Source of the DNA: Vespa crabro | Taxonomy: Eukaryota > Arthropoda > Insecta > Hymenoptera > Vespidae | Direction of reading: 5' to 3' | DNA length: 64,000 nucleotides | Assembly: GCF_910589235.1 (NCBI RefSeq) | Contig: NC_060956.1 | Span: 20,167,973-20,231,972, forward strand | Shown: piece by piece, positions 1 to 13,230 of the stretch | Layout of the letters: each line of letters begins with the position of its first letter | Position numbering within the stretch: the stretch's first letter is position 1 | Notes under the pieces: generated by a model | What the model was told of the DNA's origin: nothing | Database searches by the model: none | What the model saw: the letters and a program-made list of their open reading frames with translations, nothing else | Translations under genes and position numbers: made by a program

Positions 1-112
1 ATCTAGGATCATAGATAAAAGTTTGATCGAATCCGGGACTCGAGGTTGAAATCGATTCAGCACGGTAACGAATGAACACAAAAAAGAGATAGAGATGGAT
101 ACAGAGATAAAG

Positions 113-115
<3 letters not shown>

Positions 116-174
<59 letters not shown>

Positions 175-195
175 GAGAGAGAGAGAGAGAGAGAG
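116..195. repeat. (TA)n followed by (GA)n microsatellite
   Basis: An uninterrupted TA run fills about 116-170 and passes directly into a GA run at about 172-195. A TAGA/TAGG tetranucleotide array follows at 241-286. Confidence 0.95.
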
Positions 196-478
196 ATCGA
201 ACGTGAGGGTTTTGGAAAATTTTAGGCGGAAAATCTCGATGGTAGATAGGTAGGTAGATAGGTAGATAGGTAGATAGGTAGATAGAGAAGGAGATGGAGA
301 AAGAGGAGTAAAAAAAGGATAGAAAGTGAATACGGTGGGACGATGGCGATGATGCTGCTGCTGCTGCTGCTGTGTCCGGGAGCCGTGCTCTCCTCCGTTC
401 ACTATCGATCTTCCAGCGGAGAAGCTCGACACGCGCGTTCCACGCAGAGTTGAACTAACACACGTGCGCTTGCGAGCA

Positions 479-480
479 CG

Positions 481-511
<31 letters not shown>

Positions 512-712
512 GTAGATACATACATACATAGACACATATATACACAAAGACGAACGATCGAAGCCGGTATCCTCCCTCCTTTAGTCTCTCTCTCTCTCTC
601 TTTTTCTCTCTCATTCTCTCATTCTCTCCTTCTCTTTCGCTATCTCTTTCTCTCTCTTTCTCCCTCTTTCTATTCGTTGGAAGCTTCAGGGGTAGCAGCG
701 GAGTCTCTCGTA

Positions 713-745
<33 letters not shown>

Positions 746-758
746 AAGAGAGAGAGAG
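479..758. repeat. (CA)n, pyrimidine (TC)n, (GT)n and (GA)n cluster
   Basis: A CA run lies at about 479-502, a TC-rich pyrimidine tract at 581-671, a GT run at about 710-735, and a GA run to about 758. The TC and GA tracts are mutually complementary. Confidence 0.95.
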
Positions 759-955
759 CGTAACCGGGCAAGCTCGATGTGTTTGAAGAACACCCATCGG
801 TGGGTTGCCTTCAGTAAGCTCGGAGCTTTCGCTCGGTCCAGGCTATCCCTCCGAGTCTTCTCTCTCTCTTCCTCTCTTTTTCACCAAAAGTATCACCAAT
901 ACAACATATCCCCTCAAATTCTCCCCTCTTTCCTCAAAATCAAATTCACCGTAAG

Positions 956-956
<1 letters not shown>

Positions 957-1020
<64 letters not shown>

Positions 1021-1210
1021 TACCTATCTCTCGACATGTCGAAGAATTCGTTGACAGTATGCGTTATCGTATTCGCGCCTCCAGATCGTCGAGGAGAGAG
1101 GATCGATCCTCGTTCTTTCCTCCTCCGACCTTGAGGTTAGAGTTACGAGAGAGAGAAAGAAAAAAAAAAGAGAAAGAGAAACAGACAGAAAGACAGACAG
1201 AGAGACAGAC

Positions 1211-1270
<60 letters not shown>

Positions 1271-1279
1271 AAAGAGAGA
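957..1279. repeat. Long (GA)n / CAGA purine tracts
   Basis: Two GA-rich blocks, 957-1020 and 1141-1279, flank a unique island at 1021-1140. The second block includes CAGA repeats. The GAGAG word is the binding core known for insect GAGA factor, but at this length a plain microsatellite is the simpler reading. Confidence 0.95.
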
Positions 1280-1867
1280 TTAAGAATAGATGAACTTCAA
1301 AGAAGAAAACCTGGCGAACGTGTCATCGAATGTGAATTAATAGTGTTGTTGTGTTTCAATGATTTCTTTCCTTTTTTTTTCTCTTTGTTTCATTTCTTTT
1401 TTTTTTTTTTTTTTTTTTTTTTATCTAATCGTGATTTAGAATGTCTTCGGATTGAAATGATAAATGTGTGAGATCCTCGATGAACGATCGAGATATTGCA
1501 ACGATATAGAAATAACGCGGGAAATTATAATTGAGAAACAATATAGTGACAATCTATTACGACGATTATTAGAATAATATTTTGAATTGTTTAATTATAT
1601 TCAATAGAATCTAACGTGTTTTATTAAAATGAGATAATACGAAAGTTAGAGATTTTTTTTTACATCGTTCAAGCCAAGAGTTAAAAGTAAGAAAATGATC
1701 GATGATGACGATGAAAGAGGAATATTCTCTACGGTACGAGCAAAATCGAGAGGATATATGGACCAAGACACGTGTTGGAAGAATGCGATGCAGGCGTGCG
1801 AAAAACTTGTCATTAAAATCGACGAAATGTTTTATCGCACAAATTTATCACTATTTGATCTCTCCTA

Positions 1868-1876
1868 AATAATAAT

Positions 1877-1934
<58 letters not shown>

Positions 1935-1951
1935 TTAATAATAATAATAAT

Positions 1952-2003
<52 letters not shown>
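1868..2003. repeat. (AAT)n trinucleotide microsatellite
   Basis: About 135 bp of AAT/TAA repeats with a few single-base interruptions (AATATTAAT). Confidence 0.95.
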
Positions 2004-3423
2004 GTAACGATGATATGTGTTAAGAACAATTAATAACTTCGAGGAATGTGATTGCAGATGTGATTTTACTGGTTAAATTGAAAATAAAGTCGATTAAAGT
2101 AGAGTTCCTAAAGCAATAGTAAATGAACTTCGATGTAAAAGCGTGTACTGTTTGTTTTACTGTGCGTGTACGTGTGTCCGTGTTTATCACTGTGTAATTT
2201 TACACGAGTCGATTTAATCGAAGATCCTTCGAAACGAACACGAACGATGCGGTGTAACTGTAACGAGGTGGTTGCAGGTATACATTTTTATCACTATGCT
2301 TTTGTTATCGTGATCGATCGATAAACCATATCGCGCCAATTTATTTTTTTTCTATCTTTTCTCTTTTTTTTTTCTTTTCTTTTTTCTTTTTCTCTTTTGT
2401 TCCTTTTTTCAAATACACGTTTCCGATTATCTGACTGATTATTATGACGATCGATATGATTAAAGTTACAAGTTCATTATCGAGATACAATCCTTCTATA
2501 TATATATTGATATTTTAGTGACAATGTAAAAAAAAATTTGAAAAAATAAAATCGTAGAATTTTAACAAAATATAATCATAAAAAAAAAAAAGAAAACAAC
2601 AACAACAACAAGAAAAATACATAGGATAGGGATAAATCAATGATAGTACGGCTAACTTCCATCTTATTTCTTCCCAATAGAATTCCTAATAATTAATATT
2701 AAATATCACGAATAATTTCACAATTCGATGATTAATCACGACTAGTCATTGTTCCCGGAATAAAAGTAAGAATAAAATAAAAAAAGAGAGAAAAAAAAAA
2801 TAAATAAAAACTAGAGAGATGAAGAAAAGAAAAATGGAAAATAAAAGGATGAAGAAAAATGGAAGATCATATAGGCGTATGTCTATACTCGTATGAAATT
2901 CATGTGAGACAGCATCGACCTTACCACTCCACCCTTAAGAGGGAAGGGGGCGGGAGAGGTTTGAGAAATTTAAATGTCTTTCGTGAAAGCCGAGAGGATT
3001 TAGTCACTTTATCCTTCAAGAAATGGATTTCACCATTTACTATTCTTTTGTTTCGTCTCCTATGTAAAAATCCAATCGTACGGTCTTCCTTTTTTCTTTT
3101 TCTTTTTTTTTTTTTTTTCTTTTCTTTTTAATGACTTTTCTTTCATAAAGAAATGAAAAGAAAAATAGGAAGAAAAAAAAAACAATATTCTTATACCACG
3201 ATAAAAAAAAAGATATTAAATCTTTATATAAACTTTACCTGGACTAATCGATTTTTTAGGCTTGAAAATCAAGAAATATATGATAACAAAGAGTCGACCA
3301 AAATATTGGATCGATATCTCCCTGAAAACGTTGAACTTTCCGTCGTTAATATAATCGTGAAAATTTTGTTAAAATATAAAAGGAAATCTCTAATGAAAGA
3401 CGGATCAACGAGGTACAGGTGAG

Positions 3424-5141
3424 ATGGAGACTGAAGACGAAATGGAAGAGGAATTGTCGGAAGCAACGGGAATGGAGGTAAAATGCATACCTATGCACAC
3501 ACACACACACATATATATATATATGTGCGTTGACGAGATAATCAGTTCTGATCGTTGTTCCCACCATTATACGTTATTACGTTTTGACGTTACAGGTAAA
3601 TCATAACAACAATCTTGGGAACTTTGAAACTATGAGGATCTCTTCGAGAACATCGGAAAGGGGTGATGAAAATAACGATCATTTGGAAATAAATCTTCAA
3701 GTGAATACGAAGAACGATAAAGAGGAATCAAAATTATCTTTAAGTACAAGTATGAAGACTGATATAAAGGAGTGCGAGAGGAGGCCCTGTAGGACCAAAA
3801 GGATCTCTTGTCAGCAGGACACAATACACGAATACGACGAGGACGATGGCCTGACAATGGACAGAGTTGGAAGGTAAAAAATAAAAAAAAAAAAATAAAA
3901 AAAAGAAAAAAAAGAAAAGATTTATCAACGTTTCGACGTATGAAGGGAATAAATAAATAAATATAACATGACTGAAAACAAAACAGATACATGGAGGCTC
4001 ATCCAAACGTAGTTGAGAGTTGGCTATACGAAAAGGCAAGTTTGGAATTACGACAACGATTGCAAACGCCAAGATTGGAACGTACAAAGTCAATAACTTC
4101 AACTTCTTGTCAAGACCAGGAAGGTATTTTGAATCGACCGAAACGTAACAGCGTCACTTCCGATCTCTTTCAAACGTGGCTATCGACGAGTTCACCGGCT
4201 AAACGTAGCAGAAGTCCAAGCAGGTAAGTTACATTAAAATTACAATAAACAAATTAGAGAAATGTTGTATTAAATAACCGAGAGATAAATCTTCTTTAAA
4301 TTGATAACATATAAAGTATTTTTCATACGATCTATATTCTATAAAATCTTAAATTTATAAAATCAATCTCTCATATAAACGTTTTAAATAAAATCGGCTA
4401 ATCAAATATACAATCCGGTATCGTTCTTTATATAAGTGTTTAAATAGAATGTTCATGGGAACTATAAGGAACAAGTAATATAATTCCTATGTCTATTTTA
4501 TAGCCGGACGATAACTCATCCGTAGATTCATATCTTTGTTACAACGTAATAACTATCTCAAACATGTTGGGGATTTTAGGGCTTCTATATCGTTAATGGG
4601 TCGCCGAGAGGAACTCAATAGACTGGACGAAAACGACCTATTTATGGAACTCATAAGGGACGTAGCGAACGAGCTGGATATCAACGTACTTTGTCACAAA
4701 ATTTTGGTCAACGTTGGAATACTTACTTATGCTGATCGAGGAAGTCTCTTTCTTGCAAAAGGTCCACTCGAGGATAGATACTTGGTTGCTAAACTTTTTG
4801 ACGTTACTCAGGATACAGAACTTGAGGAAGCTGTTCAACGTGCAAAAAATGAAGAGATAAAGATACCTTTCGGCGTGGGTATCGCCGGTTACGTAGCTGA
4901 AACGAAGAAGATAATCAACATAAAGGATGCTTATAAGGTTAGATGTGAAAGTTCGAAGAGAGATTTGTTTCTTTTTATTTATTTTTTTTTTTTTATTTTT
5001 TTATTTTTTTTTTTTTTTTTAATATATCTCAGGTTTAAATATGTCAGCAAATGTGAATATTGATTTATCTAAAAGTCGAAGATATAGCAACTAATACGAG
5101 ACATTTTTGAAATCTTTCTTTTTCTTTATCTAATTATTTAG

Positions 5142-5183
<42 letters not shown>

Positions 5184-8100
5184 TTCCTTCAATATCAAAC
5201 ATATTTGTATATCGATTTATCAAGAAATTTAAAGGAAAGAATGTATTGTTATTCTAATTATCTGATTATTTTTTTCACATATTGAAACTCACGTTTTTCT
5301 TTCTAATAACATAGAAAGAAATTTATGAATTTTTAGGATCCACGATTCAATAGTGCCATCGACATGCGTACAGGTTACAAGACAACGCTTATCCTATCGA
5401 TGCCTATTTGTAATTACGAGGGTGACGTTATTGGAGTCGCACAGATCATCAACAAGACCAATGGAAGCAACGAGTTTACTGAAAGAGACGTGGAAGTATT
5501 TCAAAGGTAGATAAAAAAAAGAAAAAGAAATTAAAAAATAAAAAAGAAAAGAAAAGAAAGAAAGGGCGAATCATTTTTGAAATATATTTTTGAAAAATAT
5601 TATCTATCTTCTTCACGCAGATATTTAACCTTCTGTGGAATTGGGATTCAAAATGCACAACTATTTGAGTTATCCGTGCAGGAATATAGGAGGAACCAAA
5701 TTTTACTAAATCTCGCGAGGAATATATTCGAAGAGCAAAACAATCTCGAATGTTTGGTAACGAAGATTATGACGGAAGCAAAAGAGTTGCTGAAGTGCGA
5801 AAGATGTGCGGTTTATTTGCTCGATCTGGATTGCGGCGAGGCGGTAAATATATCTAAATATAAAATGAAACTAAACGTAAGATATAGAATCATTTCGTAG
5901 GAAGGACACCGGATAGATAACTAAGATTTTTTTTTAATTTCAGGGTCATCTCGAAAAGATCGTCGAGCGACCCAGTAAATCGATTCAAGAAAACAGAAAA
6001 CCATTGTCCAGGAGAGAGGTAAGCAAGTACAATGGTACACGTATTCATGATTCTCGAGTCTGATCATTATCTTCCCTTTAACGACGGCACAGAGCAATAA
6101 CATCGATATGGAGGATATCTTTCAGCAGCACGTAAGCCTTCGAAACTATTATGAAATAATCGATATATCTGTGAGATAGATAAAGCTAATAACGGTAAAA
6201 TACGAATGGTACATATATACATATATTTGTATGTATATACGTGTGTGATATTAAAAATATATTTTTACATAATATATATATATATATACATATATTATGC
6301 GAGAGAATTATCGGTATATTAATCGGTACAAATGATTTAATTTACAACGTTATTATTCGTCTCGTAGAGTTCGATCGAAAGCAGTAAGTTCACTATGATC
6401 TTCGAAATGGATAACGAAACACAAGAGGCACGGGTGTATCGACCAAGTACCAATGATCTTTCCAGTCCATTGGGTCAAATCGCAAGATACGTTGCAGCTA
6501 CTGGACAAATTCTCAACATAGGAGATGTTACAAGTTGGTTGAAGAAAGATGTTGTGGAAACTGAAAAGGAATCAACAAGAAGTATCCTCTGTATGCCGAT
6601 TGCTAATGGTCAAAGAACTGTGATAGGTGTTGCCCAATTGATTAATAAGGTATTCGTTCGAATAATTATTTTTCATTATCAATGTATTCATTTAATCAAT
6701 TAAATATTTTTTCATAAATAGGACAATGGTACATCCTTCACCGATTCTGATGTCTCCATTTTCGAAGCATTTGCCATATTTTGTGGTCTTGGTATACACA
6801 ACACACAAATGTACGAATCAGCTTGCAAACTAATGGCAAAGCAAAAGGTCGCTTTGGAATGTCTTAGTTATCATGCGACGGCCAACAATGATGATGCTTT
6901 GAAGTTAACCTCTGACTCTATTCCATCTGCTGAAAAGTTCAATCTTTACAGTTTCACCTTTACGGATTTTGATTTAACAGACGACGACACGTGCAGAGCA
7001 ACCATAAGAATGTTCAAACAGTGCAATCTTATTCATAAATTTCACATCCCTTATGATATCCTTTGCAGATGGATTTTAAGCGTGAAGAAAAATTACAGGT
7101 ATACGTAAACTTTTATTTTTCTTTTTTTTTCTTGTCATTGATCGAACAAATTTTTAAATAAATATTACTATATTTCAGGCCAGTGAAATATCACAACTGG
7201 CGACACGCATTAAACGTAGCACAAACTATGTTCGCAATGCTGAAAACAGGTAAAATGGAACAATTCATGACCGACCTTGAGATTCTCGGACTACTGGTAG
7301 CCTGTCTCTGTCATGATCTTGATCATCGTGGTACGAACAATGCATTCCAAACAAAAACGGAATCACCACTTGCCATTTTGTACTCTACAAGTACTATGGA
7401 ACATCATCATTTCGATCAATGTGTCATGATATTGAACTCGGATAGCAATAATATCTTTCAAAATCTTTCTATGGAAGATTATAGGAGAGTTATGAAGGTG
7501 GTCGAAAGTGCTATACTTTCGACGGATCTAGCGATGTATTTTAAGAAAAAGAATAGTTTCATGGAGCTGATCGACGATGGTGAATTTGATTGGCAAAGCG
7601 AGGAAAAGAAAGAATGTTAGTATCAATCAAAAACTATTCTTCTTTTCCTCTTCTCTTTCCTTTCGTTTCGTCTTCTTTTCCTTTTCCTTGTTTTTTCTTC
7701 TCTTCTCTATTATTTTAATCGAATTGATTCATTGATTAGACATAAATATAAATTTAACTTTTTAACGTTACCATCTATTAAACGTAAATCCTGACGTAAT
7801 AACTTTTAAGTAATAATTTATGTTTAACTTTGTTCACCAGTGTTATGCGGTATGATGATGACAGCATGTGATGTTAGCGCGATAGCAAAACCTTGGGAAG
7901 TTCAACATAGAGTAGCAAAATTGGTGGCCGATGAATTTTTCGATCAGGGTGATTTGGAACGATTGCAATTGAATCAACAACCGGTAGCGATGATGGATAG
8001 AGAGAGAAGAGACGAATTGCCGCAGATGCAAGTTGGTTTTATCGACGAGATATGTATGCCGTTGTACAAAGTTATGGCGGAAACGTTTCCATGGATTATG

Positions 8101-8478
8101 CCACTTTACGAAGGTACCAAGGAGAATAGAAGACATTGGCAGGATTTAGCGGAAAAAGTTGAAATGGGATTGACTTGGATAGATCGCGATACCATCGAAG
8201 AACCAGTCGAAGAGTTTGTTTCTTACGAGCCAAGGGACATTGAGTTCACTGTAACGACCTTGAACTGTACCCATCCCGATAGAAAGGATCAAGTTCAAGA
8301 AAAATCAGCATTAGCTAGATTCACCTCGTTTAGGAAAGGAGGTCGTACATTGAGCAAAGGTGTCAGACAACGTCTAAGTAAATCGCTTTACGTAAAGACT
8401 AATTCTGAGGACACTAGTAAAACAAAAGTATTGATTTCTGAAAGGAAAAGTCGTAATAAACTTTGTCTTCTCATTTGA
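3424..8478 (+). CDS. Pde6: cGMP/dual-specificity 3',5'-cyclic nucleotide phosphodiesterase, PDE5/6/11 family (Pde6-like)
   Basis: Hydrolyses cyclic nucleotides; the GAF domains should give cGMP-dependent control. Twelve exons join in frame: 3424-3477, 3596-3873, 3987-4223, 4526-4937, 5337-5506, 5621-5843, 5944-6018, 6093-6131, 6368-6649, 6722-7098, 7179-7615, 7841-8478, giving 1073 residues. GAF-A lies around residues 200-390 and ends in an NK-F-DxE motif (NKTNGSNEFTERDVEVF). GAF-B lies around 500-620 (NKDNGTSFTDSD). The HD phosphodiesterase core starts near 716 with HNWRHALNV and CHDLDHRGTNN metal-binding motifs and the invariant glutamine in MQVGFIDEIC. The protein ends in CLLI, a CaaX box of geranylgeranyl type, as known for fly Pde6 and unlike typical PDE11; this decides the symbol. 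The start is the first ATG after an in-frame stop at 3394-3396; an alternative first exon is possible. The acidic Ser/Thr-rich N-terminus has no recognised domain. Confidence 0.9.
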
Positions 8479-8995
8479 CGGCTCACGACTACTACTCTCG
8501 AGAGTATACCAGAATGATGTTTGTCCTTCCTAAAAAAAAGAAAAAAAAAAAAAAAAGAAAAAAAAAATAAAAGAAAAAAAGAAAAAGAAAAAAAAGGGGA
8601 AAAAAAAGAAAAGCAAACAAAACAGAAGAAGAAAAAAAATCCAACGTCGTTCGTTCTTACGTCGAACGATCGATGGATCATCGCAAACCGGTACGATGTG
8701 ATTTCGTTCTAACAATTCCAACGAGACGGACTACTTTTACTCCGTGAGTTTAAAATATCAGAATCAAAATAGAATAGAATCGGGAACGATCGGAAATTCG
8801 ATTTGGACAGTCGAACGATATCTATTAAACACCGTCGTCGTATCCTACCCATAACTACCCCATCCCTCTTCTTAGCCCGCCCAATATCATTGATTTTTTG
8901 TGCTGAAATGTGTGAAACTTTCTATAAAATGATTAATATAAGAAAAACTGCTGGACTTGTATTTCTCTTTTTCAAAATGGATACGTCATACAGAA

Positions 8996-9037
<42 letters not shown>

Positions 9038-10242
9038 CAAATAAAAAAAAAAAAGAAAGACAGTACATTTGTAGAAACTAGAAATTATACTTAGTCGAGA
9101 TATGACTAGGTATATACATATATCTATATATTACATTCATACATAGATACATACATACATACGTACATATACACACACATATACAGACACACATACACAC
9201 ACACACACGTGCGTATATAATTATGAAAATGTATGATCGATGAGATACGTCTACATATCGGTCTGTATCTCGATATGTAACATGAACGAAAAGACGTAAG
9301 AGCATATTTCCATTCGATTTTGACAATCTTTTTGTATTATATCTCGATATTCTTACTAAGCTCTATCTAGTCGAACGAGGGAAATTAAAGTAATCGGTAA
9401 CGACTTGCAAATGGGACAAGGGAAGAGATTAACTAATGTGTATGTATTTGTGTGCGTTCTCTGTGTGTGTTTTTTGATCTTGGATAAATTGAAAAATACT
9501 ACTTTTAGTAATGACGACATAGAGTACGGAGTCTATCGATCATTCCGAATATTTCAATTTTGCTATATAATATTGTCGATCGTGATCGAGAAATCGTGAT
9601 ACAGATGTAAACTTCATTTCTCTTTCTCCCACGCTCCTCTCCACCCACCGCCCCCATTATTCCCTATTATTTCCCTATTTCTATTTACGTACTTCCCATT
9701 GTTATGCGTTTCTTTGTTTGTTGATACAAAAAGAAAAAAAAAATGGAAAGGGAAATGGAAATAAAAATTAAATAAATAAAAATAAATATAAATTCGTAAT
9801 GTCGGAAAAGAAATCGGAATCTTTTAACACAATTAACGGTACTTTCGTTTACGCGATTTCCACAAAAAAAAATGAAAAAAAAAGGAAATTAAAAGAGAGA
9901 TAAAAAGAAGGATATATATATATATATATATGTATGTATATATATATAAAGAAAAATCAGTGTCAATCGTCCACATTTGACTATTAATTCTTATCGAGAA
10001 AAAAATGAGAAAAGAAAAAATGCATACACACTTGCATCGTTCATATCCGATGCAATGAAAAAAATGTCACAGGGATGACCTTCACACAAGATTGATTTTT
10101 AATCTTTTTGATAAACATAATTGCGACATTATAACTATTCAAAGACGTTGTTACACGCGAATAATTAATAAAAAAAAAAGATATATACATAAGATGTATA
10201 TTTTAGCGAGTATACATATATGTATGTACCTACATAAATACA

Positions 10243-10394
10243 TATACAGAGGGTCGAGAATTAAATCAACCAACGTAAAAATATATAATGAAATTTTGAT
10301 CGAAACACTTCCATTTTCATTTTAAAAAGGCACGGCGGTACCTGTCGTTTTCTCACATTCGTATCCAATCGATTAATATGAGACACCCTGTATA
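10243..10394. mobile_element. Candidate miniature inverted-repeat element (MITE), about 152 bp
   Basis: The left edge begins TATACAGAGGGTCGAG and the reverse complement of the right edge begins TATACAGGGTGTCTCA. After one gap the two match imperfectly and continue into ATTAA-ATC on both sides. This gives short degenerate terminal inverted repeats around about 110 bp of unique A+T-rich sequence. There is no transposase. No clear target-site duplication was found, partly because the flanks are TA-rich. The ACACCCTGTATA edge resembles ends of dispersed repeats seen in arthropod genomes, from memory only. Confidence 0.4.
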
Positions 10395-10778
10395 GAGAGG
10401 TAGAGGAAAAAAGAGAGAGAGAGAGAGGGTGGGGGGATAGAAACGAAAGGATAAAAAAGAATAGCACTCAAAACAATATCGATCGTTTTATCGTATACAC
10501 ACAAGGTCCGATATTAGAAATTTTTACAAAAAACAAAAAAAAAAAAGAAGTTTTTCACAATATTTTTTTTTTTGTTTTTTTTTTATTAAAACATTTAGAA
10601 ATTACAATATCCGCGGACTATACGAAGTTAGTCCCGTACAGTAATTGAATCATTGCGTTTGAAAAAATCATTTTGGTCCTACTATATTAAATTAAGTATA
10701 ACAAACGGCTGTTTTTCTTGATGCTTCTCGCATGGTCGATGATCGATCGATCGATTCGCTATATATATTTACAATTTC

Positions 10779-10838
<60 letters not shown>

Positions 10839-13088
10839 TTCTTTTTCTTCTTCTTCTCCTTTTACTTTTTCATTTTTAGAGGCGCAAAGAACGTACTAAC
10901 TTACATACATATGTTTTTGTGGTATTGCGACGTTGAAAAAAGAGAAAAATGCGCGCGCTAGAGCCTTTTTCAAAAAAAGTTTCATAGATAAACAACGTCG
11001 TCAACCAGTATAGTCTCCTTTATTTAAATCGACTTTGAAATGTGCACCAGGAAGCCGTACGTGCGTCATGGCAGTGACACCATTTTGTCCTCTCTCTCGA
11101 CAATAACAACAACAACAACAACAGAAGAAAAAAAAGGAAAGAAAAAGAAAAGGAAAAGAAAAGAAAAAGAAAATAAAAAAAATACAAAATTCCTTTCGCA
11201 GCGTCGCATTATCACGCAGAAGTAATCTCTCGCCTTCCATTGTGACCAAGGATCAAGACGAGATCGTTCACGGCGGAAATACTACGAGAGAGAGAGAGAG
11301 AGAGAGAGAGAGCGGGGGGGAGGGAGGGAGAAAAAGAGATAGAGATAGATAAAGAGATAGAGAGAGGATGGAAGAGAGGGAGAAAAAGAGATAGAGATAG
11401 AGATAGAGAGATAGAGAGAAAGAGAGAGAAAAAGCATGATTTACGATCATGATCAATGAAGAGGAACTTTGGTATCGTACACGTCAAATCAAGAAAAGAA
11501 ATGTTAAAACGACAAACAAAAGAATCCTTCAAATTTATTTTAAATCATGCAAGACTCCTTCTACATATATATATATATATGTATATTAAACATATATATA
11601 CATATATATACAAAATATATAAAATGATCAGTTCGTGAAATATTTTATTGATCAAATTAATTGTAAATCATGCAAATCTCTTCTTCTTTTTTTCTGTACG
11701 TTTAGTACAAAGGTGCGTGTGTGTGTGTGTATATGTATATATACGAACAGTTCACTAAATTATTTTATTGACACTTCCTTCGAACTTTATTTAGGACACA
11801 TTATCCGAGTACGATCATGAACGATCGATCGATCGATATATATATATATATATATATATACGAAATCCTTTAGAAAGATTTCGTTTTAAATTAACACGAA
11901 TCTCTTTCTTCGCTTAAATAGATTTTTAATTTGTCGGAACGGCAAAGGTTTATCAGATTTGCGCATGGTAAGAATGAAGTAAAGACTTCTCATCGATTTC
12001 TTGATTTTAAAAAAATTTTTTAAAAATACAATATAGATAATAAAGGGGAAAAAAAAAAAAAAAAGAAAACATCTATTCTCTCTCTCTTTCTCTCTCTCTC
12101 TCTCCCCTCCCCTTCATTCTCTCTCTCTCTCTCTCCCTCTCCCTCTCCCTGTCTCTCTCTCTCTCTCTCCCTCTCTAAAGAAAGAAAAAAAAATTTTCGA
12201 CACTCTTTCGTTTCGCTTTATTCTTATCATTAAGTGCACAGGAATGATAAGAAGAATCGATAAATCGTTAGAGAAGAAAACTGGGTCCCGTTCTTTTATT
12301 TCTTTTGTTTCGTTTCGTTTCATTTCTTTTTGTTTTTGTCTATCATTCTTTCTTTCTTCTTTTTTTTTTCTTTTTTTTATTTTTTTTTTTTTTTTCTTCG
12401 TTGCCACAATATGATTTATACGGTATTTATATACTTTCCAATGTGAACGAACTAATCCTGAACGAGAAAATTGTATTTCAGGACCGTTAGCTTTTTTATC
12501 GGAAGAGAGGTAAGTGTATAACATCTCGTACATCTCGATTATATATTATATAATGCCTGCGATTATTTTATTAATCCTTATGACCGTTCTTTTTTTTCTT
12601 TTTTTTTTTTTTTTTCTCTTTTCTTCTTTAAACGCGCGATCAACTTATAACCGCGGTATATCGTTATAGATACGACATATAAAAGATTCCACGCGTGATG
12701 TATCGTTGTTTCGTTTGAGATCACTGTAACTTATATACGTAATCTATCAGTAAAAAAAAAAAAATATATATATATATATATTTAACAAAAAAAAAAAAAA
12801 TAATAATAATAATAATAAACCCCCCCCACTCCGGAAAAAAAAGAGAAAAAAAAATATATTATTCACAGACGATTATTAGAGCCTTAACCTAACGATCTTG
12901 CTAAACTTAAAAAAAAAGAAAAAGAAAAAAAAGAAAAAAAAAAAAAGAAAAAGAAAATCCAAGAATCTCCCTTTGTAATCGTTCGAAATGCAAGATTCTT
13001 TTATTTTGACAACGTCGAGACACCTGTCCACATCGCGCACACTATATGCTTATCCTTGATCACAATGTCATATACGTCAAAAATTCAA

Positions 13089-13089
<1 letters not shown>

Positions 13090-13158
<69 letters not shown>

Positions 13159-13162
13159 TATA

Positions 13163-13203
<41 letters not shown>

Positions 13204-13230
13204 TATAGGATATATATATATATATATATC
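13090..13230. repeat. Compound (TA)n block with a repeated AAATATATAGGATATA spacer
   Basis: Three (TA)n runs are separated by two copies of an AAATATATAGGATATA-type spacer, at about 13154 and 13199. The whole block is nearly self-complementary. Confidence 0.9.

Larger units (their letters stand above)
1..3423. other. Repeat-dense upstream region of the phosphodiesterase gene
   Basis: There is no long coding ORF that I accept here. The stretch holds dense simple repeats (listed separately), poly-T tracts and some less repetitive islands around 1430-1860 and 2020-2330. It probably contains the promoter and 5' UTR exons of the phosphodiesterase that begins at 3424, but no transcription start can be fixed by eye. 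Two short ATG-initiated ORFs, 343-453 and 1695-1868, are discussed as findings. Most long open frames here, such as those rich in RERE or SLSL, are just (GA)n and (TC)n tracts read as codons. Confidence 0.7.

Noticed and set aside
402..1283. Long ORFs with SLSL, RERE and HTHT peptides on both strands
   Set aside because: They are (TC)n, (GA)n and (CA)n microsatellites read as codons; no domain and strong repeat bias.
3153..3422. 89-codon ORF just before the phosphodiesterase start
   Set aside because: A+T-rich lysine/isoleucine frame in a different phase from the accepted start; it ends at the TGA overlapping the accepted leader and has no family similarity.
11001..11532. Overlapping ORFs of about 60-106 codons near 11 kb on both strands
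   Set aside because: Composed of (CAA), AAAG and GA/GATA repeats; no conserved motif.
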